Below, one piece after another: positions 9,653 through 18,820 of a stretch of DNA of 64,000 bases. The translations under genes were made by a program, and so were the position numbers. Source of the DNA: Christiangramia salexigens (lineage in GTDB: Bacteria; Bacteroidota; Bacteroidia; Flavobacteriales; Flavobacteriaceae); the NCBI RefSeq assembly GCF_001889005.1, contig NZ_CP018153.1, forward strand, positions 2,772,001 to 2,836,000, written 5' to 3'. Below the pieces are notes generated by a model. It was not told the DNA's origin and ran no database searches. It worked only from the letters and a program-made list of their open reading frames with translations. The first letter of the stretch is position 1, and every line of letters starts with the position of its first letter.

Positions 9653-9668
9653 ATAATTTTTTTTCTAA

Positions 9669-12600
9669 TTAAAAGGATGCTTTAACACTGAATCCCATTC
9701 TTCTGGCGCTAGGACCAGTAATGTAGTCTATACCCTGACCGTTACCTACACCTGTACTAAGTGTGTTAGTGTCAAAGTTAATAGCTTCTGGGAAGTTAAA
9801 TGCTCTGTACCATAGGTTGGAACCAGTTAGTTGAATTGAGAAAGCTCCAAATGGGGTCTTCTCTAAGAACTCTTTTGAGAAGTTGTATCCAAGTGATACT
9901 TCAGCAAGCCTTAGCGTAGATCCGTCATAGATCTGTAGTTCATTAGGCCCAAATCCTTTGTTGTTGAAATATACGTCTGTAGCAGTGATCTGAATGTTGT
10001 TAGGTGAACCATCCTGTAAAACTCCAGGTAGGATAAAAGTATCCTCTCTGTTTACAGGTACCTCTACAACTCCACGACCTTCTGTAGCACCAGCAGTTTG
10101 AGAGAAAATATCTCCACCATGTCTGTACTGTACAGATGCTCCAAAAGTGATTCCTTTATAGTTCACGTTAGTGTTACCGGTAGTTGTCCAGTCTGGGTTA
10201 GGATCCCCAAGAATACTAAGGTTAGTATCTTCAAGGTAATACCCGTCACTTCCAACTACTCTGTTTCCATTAGCGTCTCTAAGAACTGATGAACCTCTAA
10301 GAACACCGTAAGGCTCGCCTTCTATTGCGTAGTTAGCAGGTCTTCCTCCAATTGTAGAAGTAAGTGCGATCTGCTCTGTACCTTCAGGTAATTCTGTTAC
10401 GATTGGCTCGTCTGCATAGAAGTTACCACTTATGTTCCAGTTAAAGTCATCTGTTCTAAATAATGCAAGAGACATATCAAGCTCTATACCTTTGTTCTCC
10501 ATTTTACCAGCATTAATTCTGGTAACAGTAAATCCTGTAGATGGATCAAGGTTTTGATCTGTAATAAGGTCTGTAGATTCCTTTTTGAACACACTAACGT
10601 TTAAGTTTAAGCGGTTGTCAAAAAATCTTGAATCCATACCAATTTCAAATTCACTAACTCTTTCTGGTTTTAAGTTTGGATTTCCTAAACGGTTAGAAAC
10701 AGAGTTACCTGTTACTACGTTTCCAGATCCATCAACAAAAAGTCTTGCATTTAAAGCTAAGGAATTTCTTGTTCCGTATGGAGAAGGGAAACCTGCAGAG
10801 GATCCATAACCTAATCTTAGTTTTAAATAGTTTACAGCGTCAGATCTTAAATCATCAAATGCTGCAGTAGGAATGAAAGATAAACTTGTTCCAGGGTAGA
10901 AAAGAGAATAGTTTTCTTTTTCTAAAGTTGAACTCCAGTCGTTTCTTGCTGAAACGTTCAGGTAAGCATAATCCTGGTAACCAATAGTTGCATCACCATA
11001 AACCCCTATCTGGTTCTCTTCAGCGAAGAAAGCAATGTTTCCTCCGGTAAAGCTGTTTACAGAAGAACTGTTTACAAAGTTATAGTGCTCTAAAACTCCA
11101 AAAGCTAATTGCTGAGTACTTTCAAGACCATCTCTTTTAAATTCATCACGACGTGTAGTTCCACCAACAACGAAATTAAAGTCAAAATCTGAAGACAACT
11201 CATAATCTCCAATAAACTGAAGGTTGTTGTTTAAGATAGTGTTCTTAGTCTGAACAGTTCTGTAGATCCCTGTTGGGTCTCCATCTACACCACCTTTGTT
11301 TTGACCGTAAGAGCTAAACTCTGTATAGGTATCTAAACCTGAAGTGAAAGAAAGGTTCAAGTTGTCATTAATAGAATACATCAAGTTAGCAGAACCAAAG
11401 ATCCTTTCAGTTTCCTGAGTAACTTTAGAGTTTGCCACTGTCCATCTTGGGTTTTGAATATCGTTACCAGAACGATAGTAGATACTTCTACCATCAGGTG
11501 TTTGGAATGGCATACCCATTAAATCGATACTTGAAGGTGTATACATTACATCCCCAAATACAGAAGCACCATCTCCAACTGTACCAGATCCGGCAGAAGC
11601 TGCAATAGGTGGTGTTTCGTAATTTGTATTAGAATAGTTCATGGTAGCGTTAACTGTAAAGTTGTTGCTCAACTTTGCATTACCACCTAAACCGAAGTTA
11701 TTTCTTCTTAGTGTGTTACCAGGTGTAAAACCTCTGTCATCTAAATAACCATAGTTTAAATTGAAACTAGTGTTCTCAGATCCTCCTGAAACGTTTACGG
11801 AAGTAGTAGAGGCAACTCCTGTTCTAAAGAATTTTTCAACACTGTTATAAGGCTGAAGTCTATAGTCTGAATCTACAAGATCAGGGAATCCCTGAGTCAG
11901 AGATGTGTCAGATAATCTTGAGAAAGGGTGAGCGATCAAAGTAGTTCCATCAGGAGCAATTCCTCTGAAAAGGCTGTTTGAACTAATATCTTGACCATAT
12001 TTTGATCCCCAGCTACTAAAGAAAAATCCAAAACTTTGGTGGAAACCACCGGCATATTCCTGAGTATAGTCAGGTAAGTGTGGTTCAGAGAAGAATAAAG
12101 ACTGAGATACATTAACCTCCATTTTCTTATTCATTCCACCTTCACCAGAGTTTTTAGTTGTAATCAAAACAACCCCATTTCTACCTCTTTCCCCATAAAG
12201 TACTGTTGCACTTAGTCCTTTAAGTACTTTAACATCTTCGATGTTGTTTGGGTCTAAATCTAAGAAACGAGAAGATTCTGTAACTCCGTCAAAAAATGAA
12301 GTTTGCTCGTTAGCACCTCCGTCGAATGGCACTCCATCAACTACAAATAAAGGTTGGTTACTTCCGGAAATAGAAGAGTAACCACGAATAATGAAGTTAG
12401 TACCAGATCCAGATACACCGTTGGTGGCTGTAATGTTAACCCCCGCAGCTTTACCCTGTAAGATCCTACCAATATCACCTTCAGATTTTTGGTTAATTTG
12501 CTCAGAATCTACTGTGCTTACGGCATAACCAAGAGCTTTTTGTTCTCTCTTAATACCCTGAGCTGTCACAATAACTTCATCCAGTTGGGCAGAATCTGCT

Positions 12601-12887
12601 GTCATAACCACATTGATGGTGTCATTGTCACCTACAGTATATTCAGAAGTTTTTAAACCAATGAATGAGTACACCAGAACATCGCCCTGTGTGGCCTCGA
12701 TGGCATAGTTACCATCAAAATCTGTTTGTACTCCTGTCGAGGTCCCTTTAATAACAATATTTACACCAGGTAGCGGTAGACCGGCCTCATCTGTTACCGT
12801 ACCTCTAATCGTTTGCTCTTGCGCAAAGGTCATCTGCACAATGAAAACAAAAAGAAATGTAAAAACGCATTGTAATTTTCGTTTCAT
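9669..12887 (-). CDS. SusC/RagA-family TonB-linked outer-membrane transporter (locus 1)
   Basis: 1072 residues. The signal peptide ends QMTFAQ (about 22). A carboxypeptidase-D regulatory-like domain spans about 25-110, with LPLPGVNIVIKGTSTGVQTD and FDGNY. Next is the SusC hallmark LDEVIVTAQGIKREQKALGY, then a plug to about 230, and a 22-strand barrel ending with a terminal Phe (VKASF). It imports a ligand handed over by the downstream SusD, powered by TonB-ExbBD. Head of the susC1-susD1-lipoprotein operon. Its sequence is clearly different from the other two SusC proteins in the barrel, implying a different ligand. Confidence 0.95.
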   Translation of the reverse strand: MKRKLQCVFTFLFVFIVQMTFAQEQTIRGTVTDEAGLPLPGVNIVIKGTSTGVQTDFDGNYAIEATQGDVLVYSFIGLKTSEYTVGDNDTINVVMTADSAQLDEVIVTAQGIKREQKALGYAVSTVDSEQINQKSEGDIGRILQGKAAGVNITATNGVSGSGTNFIIRGYSSISGSNQPLFVVDGVPFDGGANEQTSFFDGVTESSRFLDLDPNNIEDVKVLKGLSATVLYGERGRNGVVLITTKNSGEGGMNKKMEVNVSQSLFFSEPHLPDYTQEYAGGFHQSFGFFFSSWGSKYGQDISSNSLFRGIAPDGTTLIAHPFSRLSDTSLTQGFPDLVDSDYRLQPYNSVEKFFRTGVASTTSVNVSGGSENTSFNLNYGYLDDRGFTPGNTLRRNNFGLGGNAKLSNNFTVNATMNYSNTNYETPPIAASAGSGTVGDGASVFGDVMYTPSSIDLMGMPFQTPDGRSIYYRSGNDIQNPRWTVANSKVTQETERIFGSANLMYSINDNLNLSFTSGLDTYTEFSSYGQNKGGVDGDPTGIYRTVQTKNTILNNNLQFIGDYELSSDFDFNFVVGGTTRRDEFKRDGLESTQQLAFGVLEHYNFVNSSSVNSFTGGNIAFFAEENQIGVYGDATIGYQDYAYLNVSARNDWSSTLEKENYSLFYPGTSLSFIPTAAFDDLRSDAVNYLKLRLGYGSSAGFPSPYGTRNSLALNARLFVDGSGNVVTGNSVSNRLGNPNLKPERVSEFEIGMDSRFFDNRLNLNVSVFKKESTDLITDQNLDPSTGFTVTRINAGKMENKGIELDMSLALFRTDDFNWNISGNFYADEPIVTELPEGTEQIALTSTIGGRPANYAIEGEPYGVLRGSSVLRDANGNRVVGSDGYYLEDTNLSILGDPNPDWTTTGNTNVNYKGITFGASVQYRHGGDIFSQTAGATEGRGVVEVPVNREDTFILPGVLQDGSPNNIQITATDVYFNNKGFGPNELQIYDGSTLRLAEVSLGYNFSKEFLEKTPFGAFSIQLTGSNLWYRAFNFPEAINFDTNTLSTGVGNGQGIDYITGPSARRMGFSVKASF

Positions 12888-12912
12888 TTTAAGTTTATTT
12901 GAGTTAGTGGGC

Positions 12913-12942
12913 TAAAAATGCCAAAAATTTGTTAATTACCAA
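12913..12942 (-). promoter_or_regulatory. Promoter-like element upstream of susC1
   Basis: On the minus strand a TTG (12942-12940) is separated by 19 nt from CATTTTTA (12920-12913), a two-mismatch version of TAnnTTTG. The -7-like box lies at the same distance from the ATG as the matching boxes in front of susC2 and susC3. Inferred from position and spacing. Confidence 0.35.
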
Positions 12943-13064
12943 GCAAAAAAAAGTTAAAAAAATAAGTTTTAATGAACAATGAGATAAAACGACTGTTGAT
13001 TAATCACTATTTAACAGGTTTTATTACGGCGTGCTTAGTGATTTGACACTATAAGTATATAACC

Positions 13065-13088
13065 AAAAAAAGAGCCCGGATGGGCTCT
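13065..13088 (-). terminator. Intrinsic terminator after the orphan secreted protein gene
   Basis: AGAGCCC and GGGCTCT arms flank a four-base loop (13071-13088). The minus-strand transcript then runs into seven U (A run at 13065-13071). It separates the 13118-13801 gene from the susC1 operon. The rest of 12888-13117 is AT-rich leader with no gene. Confidence 0.85.
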
Positions 13089-13117
13089 TTTTCTTCAAAA
13101 AGGTTTGGTCTATAATA

Positions 13118-13801
13118 TTATAATGAGTAATAATATTCGACTATTCTAAGTAGCTCTTCCGGTGTGTCAAGACTTAAATTATTACGACTAATGTAAGCTT
13201 TGATCTGCTCCTTTTTATCTCCTAAAGTTCGCAATACTGAATTTTTGCGAAGTTTTACTTCTTCATATTTCCCATTACGGTTTAGGATGTAATATGAAGT
13301 GTTCATTTCATACTCGGCAGTTGTTGTATTATTCATACTGCTGGTCCATCCACCTGCATTAGGATCTTCTAATTCTTTTGTGAATTCAATAATCACTTTT
13401 TTAGATGGAGCTTCAACAATTTGGTAATATTTTGCTTGATCTTTTTCTTTTTCAAATTTTGAGCCATCGAGTCTTGTGAACAGATAATCTTTTTCCTCAG
13501 ATTTAAGAGCAAAGCCCTTGAAATTTGTATCCAATAATTTATTAACTGTTTCCGAAGCACCTACCTTATATACAAGGTTGTTGCCGTGGATGTCATAATT
13601 AAGTCTTTGGGGACGGGTGGTTTCGCCGTTCTCGTAAATACCATAACCCACATACCAGTCTTCAGTTAGGAATGGAGTTCCCTTGGTATCACCACGCATT
13701 ATTTTAAAGCCGTCTGAAAGGTTTCCAGTACCTATTGGGTTTTGGCTAAAGGAATTAGCAGAGAGTAGGAGGGTGCAAAAAAGTAAAAAGTGTTTGAACA
13801 T
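13118..13801 (-). CDS. Secreted protein of unknown function between Sus units
   Basis: 227 residues with a signal peptide (MFKHFLLFCTLLLSANSFSQ) and no lipobox, so probably periplasmic. The mature part has a repeated strand-turn character (DWYVGYGIYENG, GNNLVYKVGASE, KYYQIVEAPSKKVIIEF) and a lysine-rich helical end (GDKKEQIKAYISRNNLS) finishing YYYSL. No family recognised. It lies between the terminator of susD2 and the leader of susC1 with its own terminator, so it is a single-gene unit. A weak -7-like TATATTTA occurs on the minus strand at 13832-13825. Role possibly linked to the neighbouring transporters, by location only. Confidence 0.75.
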   Translation of the reverse strand: MFKHFLLFCTLLLSANSFSQNPIGTGNLSDGFKIMRGDTKGTPFLTEDWYVGYGIYENGETTRPQRLNYDIHGNNLVYKVGASETVNKLLDTNFKGFALKSEEKDYLFTRLDGSKFEKEKDQAKYYQIVEAPSKKVIIEFTKELEDPNAGGWTSSMNNTTTAEYEMNTSYYILNRNGKYEEVKLRKNSVLRTLGDKKEQIKAYISRNNLSLDTPEELLRIVEYYYSL

Positions 13802-13835
13802 TATATAGATTTTTTAATAACGCTTAAATATAAAA

Positions 13836-13863
13836 AAAACCTGCTCATTGCTGAGCAGGTTTT
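13836..13863 (-). terminator. Intrinsic terminator after susD2
   Basis: A 12-bp perfect stem (AAAACCTGCTCA paired with TGAGCAGGTTTT) around a four-base loop, with A/T runs on both flanks. It lies 22 bp past the susD2 stop and closes the susC2-susD2 unit. Confidence 0.88.
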
Positions 13864-13885
13864 TAATAAAATATATCTGTTAAGA

Positions 13886-15331
13886 CTATTCAAAGATCCA
13901 TAGAACAGTGTCCAGGTTATCTGGTCCCTGTGCATCTACGGCAGCATTGTAGTTAGCCTCATTTAAAGATGGTGCAGTTGCAGAGTATCCTTGTCTGTTA
14001 GGAATACCTGTAGCGTTACTTAGAAGATCGTCTGGTGCAGTAAGCTCTTTTTCGTAGCCCATTGCCTTCATTCTTCTCCACTCAGCCCATGCTTCGTATC
14101 CTTGCATGTAAAGTGCAACCCATTTCTCGTATCCTATAGATTCAAGACCATTGTAAGAGTTAGCAGCAACATATGCCATTGCAGCATCTTCTGCTACTCC
14201 CCATTGATCCATAGAAGCCATGATAGCTTCTTCATAAAGAGTTGCAGCATCTTCTGAAGTCCATCCTAGTTCAGCAGCTTCTGCTCTTGCGAAAAGAACT
14301 TCTGAGTAAGTGAACATATAAAGAGGGGCAGTCTGGTTAAAGATGATGTCTTCAGATATGAAAGAATAATCATCTGTAGCAGAGTTAGATTTTCCGTAAG
14401 GAGCTCCAACAAAAGTACCTGAGTTAAATGCTGGCTCAGCCATTTGAGGAAGACGTGGGTCTTCTGGGTTAGAACCATCTCCAGAACCAATAAGTTCGTT
14501 TACGAAAACATCACTTACTAAGTAATCTCTACGGAAACTTGGTGCAAGAAATCTGTCTTCCCATGGGTTATCGTTAGTTTCTTCAGCAAGGTAAGGGTAT
14601 ACAAAGTTCTCTGCGTTAGAGGAGATCGTGTTACCTAATGCTTCGTTGAATTTCTGAGCTCCAAGAGTTGGGTTAGCAGCAGAAAGACGTAAAGCCATTA
14701 CCATTTTTAAAGTCTGACCGAATTTCTCCCATCTAGCCATGTTGCTATCAAAAAGATAATCTCCGTTTGGTCCAGCTCCACCTTCAATCATATTTAAGGC
14801 CATATCCAATTCAGCAAGAAGTCCGTTATAGATTGCTTCCTGAGAATCATATTTAGGATACTGAGTATTTAAACCTGATAATGCTTCTGAATAAGGAAGG
14901 TATCCCCATCTGTCAGTCATTCCGTGGAATAAGTACACTCTTAGAATAGTTGCAACAGCGATCTGATTGTTGTTAGAGGCGTTACCTGCAGCTACAGAAG
15001 CTTTTGTTTCCTCATTGGTATTAAGATCGATGATTCTTTGAAGGTCATTAAGAATACCATACCAGTAGTTGGTATCCCAGTTAAGGGTTTGGTATCTTGA
15101 TTCTTCATCATACTGTCCATTAGACAGGTATTGTACATACAGGTTAGGAGTGGTAGCTCCTAAATAAGCGTCAACCGCAGATTCGGCGTTAGCCAAAAGG
15201 CTACCTACTACCGGCTCATTAGGTTCGTTAGGATTCGCATTTATATCTGCGAAGTCCGATGTTTCACAAGCTGTAAAGCAAGATACTGCAGCTGCGAAAA
15301 TCAGGGTTAGTTTTAAAAATCTATTTTTCAT
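13886..15331 (-). CDS. SusD/RagB-family substrate-binding lipoprotein (locus 2)
   Basis: 481 residues. The lipobox ends CFTAC, followed by ETSD. It shows the SusD-like_2 pattern: DINANPNEPNEPVVGSLL, then ATILRVYLFHGMTDRWGYLPYSEAL at about 130-154, the helix pair that packs on SusC. The C-terminal part has EVLFARAEAAELGW and KWVALYMQGYEAWAEWRRM, both typical of the subfamily. It starts 13 nt after susC2. Closer in length and motif to locus 3 than to locus 1. Ligand unknown. Confidence 0.93.
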   Translation of the reverse strand: MKNRFLKLTLIFAAAVSCFTACETSDFADINANPNEPNEPVVGSLLANAESAVDAYLGATTPNLYVQYLSNGQYDEESRYQTLNWDTNYWYGILNDLQRIIDLNTNEETKASVAAGNASNNNQIAVATILRVYLFHGMTDRWGYLPYSEALSGLNTQYPKYDSQEAIYNGLLAELDMALNMIEGGAGPNGDYLFDSNMARWEKFGQTLKMVMALRLSAANPTLGAQKFNEALGNTISSNAENFVYPYLAEETNDNPWEDRFLAPSFRRDYLVSDVFVNELIGSGDGSNPEDPRLPQMAEPAFNSGTFVGAPYGKSNSATDDYSFISEDIIFNQTAPLYMFTYSEVLFARAEAAELGWTSEDAATLYEEAIMASMDQWGVAEDAAMAYVAANSYNGLESIGYEKWVALYMQGYEAWAEWRRMKAMGYEKELTAPDDLLSNATGIPNRQGYSATAPSLNEANYNAAVDAQGPDNLDTVLWIFE

Positions 15332-15344
15332 TTTTCTATCTTTT

Positions 15345-18300
15345 TTAGAATGTGATATTAACGTTAAGACCTACAGTTCTTGTGTTAGGTGATTGTCCAC
15401 CTTCTGTCCATCCATACTGTCCTGTAGCCTCGTTGTCTTCTAACTCTGATACATCAATTCCGTCTACAGCAGTGTAGATCAACCAAAGGTTGCTGGCAAA
15501 TACACCAACGTTAACATCCTTGATAAATGTATTTTCAAGAACTTTTGATGGAACAGTATAGTCTAAACGAGCTTGTCTTAGTTTTACGTAAGTAGCGTCA
15601 TATAACCATCTTTCGTGAAGCGAGAATAATCTTCCCCAGTAAACCGCTGGATCTACATAGTAAGCCGCTGGATTTCCAGAAGTCTCGTCTACACCTTCGA
15701 TAAGTACACCACCAGTGTCTGCATTTGCATTGTCTGCATTTACGATAAGACCAGCAACGATATCAGATCCTGTAACAGGATTTCTCACTGGGTTACCTGC
15801 AGCGTTGTTACCGATAGTTTCAGTACCTAAACCAGAGTATGCGTTAAACATTCTTGTTACAGAGAATACTTTTCCACCTTTTTGGAAGTCGAAATCAAGA
15901 CCAAGGCTAAAGTTTTTGTAAGTCATGTAAGAAGATGCACCACCTGTAAAGTCAGGTAAAATATTTCCTAGGTACTGGTTAGTGTCATATCTTGGAGAAC
16001 CAGTAGATGAAAGTAAGATCTCACCATTCTCGTCTCTTCTGTAAGCACGACCGTAAATTGCACCCCACTCTTCACCAACTCTTTCCTGTAACTGGATACC
16101 TCTCCAGCTAGCAGCAAGTACGTTAACATCTGTACCATCAGCAATCTTGTCTACTCTTCTTTCAAGAGTTGCAAGGTTTGCAGAAAGATTCCATGTGAAG
16201 TCTGCAGTTTGAACCGGGATCACATTTAAAGCAAATTCCCAACCTTTATAGGTCTGCTTTCCAGAGTTAGTTAGGAAAGAAGAGTAACCTGTAGAAGGAT
16301 CAAGAGATACAGCAACAGGAAGTTCATCATCTACTTTATTAAAGTAAGTAACATCAAAACCTACTCTGCTGTCTAAGAATCTCATCTCAGTACCAATTTC
16401 ATATTCTTGTCTAACACCACCAATTAGGTTCGGGTTAGGTAATTGGCTCTTAACAGAAAGTCTTCCGTAGCTTCCGTATGGAGTTCCAATGTTGTAAGTC
16501 TCAGAGATTGCGAAAGCATCCGGGAATAATGGAGCCTCAGCAATACTTGCTCTTAACTTACCAAAAGTAAGAACGTCGTTCTGAGGTAGAACTTTACTGA
16601 AGATAAAACTCATAGATGCACCATAAGTTTCAACTCTGTTAGCGTCTGCGTTTGCAGTAGACTGCCAGTCAAGACGAGCAGAACCATCAAGATAAAGAAG
16701 GTTTTGGTATCCAATAGATGCTTTTGCAAATGTTGATTTTCTTCCAATTTCTCTTTTGTAGCTTGATACAGACGGTCTGTCTCTTGAAGTATTTAAGCTG
16801 TAGAATCCTTCAGCAGTTAGGCCACCGTTAGTTTCAGCAGATAAACTCTTGAAGTTCTCATCAAAAATTTCAAAACCAACACTAGCACTTACATCGAAAT
16901 CATCACTAAGATCAGTTTCGTAGTTAAGGATACCGAATAATTCATCAGTGCTCTCCATGCTTTCACCTTCAGCATAGAACGGAGTTCCTAGACCACCAAA
17001 TCCAAATCTGTCGTTAGCTTCGTAAGTGTTTAAAGTTTTTCTAGCTTCAACGCTTGCATTTAAATCATCTGAGAACTCATAGCTTAAACCAATTCTTCCG
17101 TAAACAGAGTTTTTAGTTTGAGCATTTAGGTTTTCATAAGTGTCAAAAAATGGCATATCCCAGTATAATGGGGTAATGTTAGTAGGGGAGTTAAGGTTCC
17201 AGGAAACGATCTGTCCGTTTCTTCTGTAATTTCTTAATCTGTCCATATCTAACTGTCTTTGCCACCACTGGTTGAAGTTAGAAGAAATGTTTCCGTAACC
17301 GTTCTCAGGGAAGTTTTCAGTTCTTCTGTCCTGGTAGTTTACGTTTGCAAAACCAGTTAATTTATCTGTAATGTCTAAAGTAGCATTAATAGATCCCTGA
17401 ACTTGGTTTCTTGAAGAGTTAGGAATGATTCCTGTTCTGTTGATTTTAGCTAAAGAAGCTCTAACAGCATATCCTTCACCACCTTTAGCGATAGTTAGGT
17501 TAGTGTTAGTTGTGTATCCTGTATCGAAGAAATTCTTAACGTTATCAGGATTTGGAGAAAATGGTCTAAGTTCTCCAAATTCAGGAGTTCCAGGAATCCA
17601 AGAATCCCAGTGTCTTACCATTTGACCTTCCATTCTTGGTCCCCAGCTTTCATCAGCATAGTATTCTACCATCTGCTGACCATCGAAAGATGCCCAGTCT
17701 GCAGGGTGGATAGAAGGATCGTAAGTAAATACGTTAAAATCCTGAGAGTAACCTCCACCATATTCGTTTTGGTACTCAGGAAGTACGTAAATGTTTTCCA
17801 TTGCAGTAGAGTGGTTTACAGAGATAGTGCTTTGGCCTTCAGCAGCGCTCTTAGTAGTAATAATGATTACCCCATTCTTTCCTTGTGGACCGTAAAGCGC
17901 TGTAGCAGCAGCACCCTTAAGTACAGACATATCAGCGATATCATCAGTGATAATATCAGATGGATTCTGAACTTTTACGTTATCTACGATGTAAAGTACA
18001 CCAGTATCTCCTCTAAGTCTAATGTTAGAGTTTCCAAATCCAGAACTTGGAGCTCCTTTAAACTGGATACCTGCAACTTTACCTGCAAGTGCGTTGTTAA
18101 TGTTAGTTTCACGAGATTTTACTAAAGACTCACCCTCAACAGTTTGCTGAGCATAACCAAGACTTTGCTTTTCTCTTTTAATACCAAGGGCAGTAACAAC
18201 TACTTCGTCCAACTGAGCTGAATCAGCTTTCATTACAAGGTCTATCGTATCGATAGAACCAACAGTAACTTCTGCAGTTTCAAGTCCTACGAAGGAGAAT

Positions 18301-18515
18301 ACCAATACGTCCCCTTGTGTTGCTTCAACAGAGTAATTTCCGTCAAAGTCTGTTTGAACACCAGTGGATGTCCCTTTAATCACGATGTTTACGCCAGGTA
18401 GTGGTAAACCACCCTCGTCCGTCACCGTACCGGAAACCGTTCTTTGTTGTGCAAAGGTCATTTGCACCACGAACGCCAGTAATAGCGTTAAAATACTACT
18501 AAACTTTGTTTTCAT
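15345..18515 (-). CDS. SusC/RagA-family TonB-linked outer-membrane transporter (locus 2)
   Basis: 1056 residues. Signal peptide MKTKFSSILTLLLAFVVQ ending TFAQ, then a carboxypeptidase-D-like domain (LPLPGVNIVIKGTSTGVQTD), the LDEVVVTALGIKREKQSLGY junction, a plug with RLRGDTGVLYIVDNVKV, and a long barrel ending NITF. The plug is slightly shorter than in the other two (no SISGSNQPLFVVDG-type insert before the DNV motif). Its first 28 codons and leader are nearly identical to those of susC3, while the barrel has diverged. It pairs with susD2, 13 nt downstream. Confidence 0.95.
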   Translation of the reverse strand: MKTKFSSILTLLLAFVVQMTFAQQRTVSGTVTDEGGLPLPGVNIVIKGTSTGVQTDFDGNYSVEATQGDVLVFSFVGLETAEVTVGSIDTIDLVMKADSAQLDEVVVTALGIKREKQSLGYAQQTVEGESLVKSRETNINNALAGKVAGIQFKGAPSSGFGNSNIRLRGDTGVLYIVDNVKVQNPSDIITDDIADMSVLKGAAATALYGPQGKNGVIIITTKSAAEGQSTISVNHSTAMENIYVLPEYQNEYGGGYSQDFNVFTYDPSIHPADWASFDGQQMVEYYADESWGPRMEGQMVRHWDSWIPGTPEFGELRPFSPNPDNVKNFFDTGYTTNTNLTIAKGGEGYAVRASLAKINRTGIIPNSSRNQVQGSINATLDITDKLTGFANVNYQDRRTENFPENGYGNISSNFNQWWQRQLDMDRLRNYRRNGQIVSWNLNSPTNITPLYWDMPFFDTYENLNAQTKNSVYGRIGLSYEFSDDLNASVEARKTLNTYEANDRFGFGGLGTPFYAEGESMESTDELFGILNYETDLSDDFDVSASVGFEIFDENFKSLSAETNGGLTAEGFYSLNTSRDRPSVSSYKREIGRKSTFAKASIGYQNLLYLDGSARLDWQSTANADANRVETYGASMSFIFSKVLPQNDVLTFGKLRASIAEAPLFPDAFAISETYNIGTPYGSYGRLSVKSQLPNPNLIGGVRQEYEIGTEMRFLDSRVGFDVTYFNKVDDELPVAVSLDPSTGYSSFLTNSGKQTYKGWEFALNVIPVQTADFTWNLSANLATLERRVDKIADGTDVNVLAASWRGIQLQERVGEEWGAIYGRAYRRDENGEILLSSTGSPRYDTNQYLGNILPDFTGGASSYMTYKNFSLGLDFDFQKGGKVFSVTRMFNAYSGLGTETIGNNAAGNPVRNPVTGSDIVAGLIVNADNANADTGGVLIEGVDETSGNPAAYYVDPAVYWGRLFSLHERWLYDATYVKLRQARLDYTVPSKVLENTFIKDVNVGVFASNLWLIYTAVDGIDVSELEDNEATGQYGWTEGGQSPNTRTVGLNVNITF

Positions 18516-18551
18516 TTTTAAATTTGTTTGAATTAGCCGGCGCCAAAAATG
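18451..18551. repeat. Direct repeat copy A: susC2 leader plus signal-peptide codons
   Basis: About 101 nt covering the 5' leader and first codons of susC2 match 23429-23530 (susC3) with about five differences, one being a single-base indel. The identity extends past the ATG into the untranslated leader, so it is more than protein conservation. Confidence 0.85.
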
Positions 18552-18820
18552 CCAAAAAATTGTTAACCGGAGAGATAAAAAATGTTAAAATATTCTTGAA
18601 GAATTGAAAACATGGACAAAAAGGGCTAAATAGTTAATAAATAAAGAAGGCATTTAGAAAAGTTGTGTTAGATTATATAAAAAAGTCTTAATTGGCGGGA
18701 TGTGAATCAAAGATGTTTAAGAAATTAACATTTGGGAAAATCTGAAATTTTCTTAGTGATGTATGGGTATAAAAAAAGCCATCCCGAAGGATGGCTTTAG
18801 TTAGTCTATGTTCTGTGAAA
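18516..18820. other. Intergenic region between susD3 and susC2
   Basis: 305 bp without a gene. From the right it holds the susD3 terminator (18771-18798), an AT-rich stretch with no recognisable element, and the susC2 leader with two nearby GCCAAAAA blocks (18542-18558). A minus-strand CATTTTTG at 18551-18544 aligns with the proposed -7 box of the other susC genes, but no TTG -33 is seen here. The minus-strand frame at 18688-18921 mostly overlaps susD3 in another frame and is not credible. Confidence 0.6.
18771..18798 (-). terminator. Intrinsic terminator with UUCG tetraloop after susD3
   Basis: AAAGCCATCC pairs with GGATGGCTTT around a four-base loop (18775-18798). On the minus-strand transcript the loop is C(UUCG)G, a very stable tetraloop, followed by a U run (A run at 18771-18777). 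Confidence 0.9.

Noticed and set aside
17610..18125. Plus-strand frame of 171 codons inside susC2
   Set aside because: Antisense shadow of a well-supported SusC gene; tyrosine/serine-rich low-complexity product with no motif.
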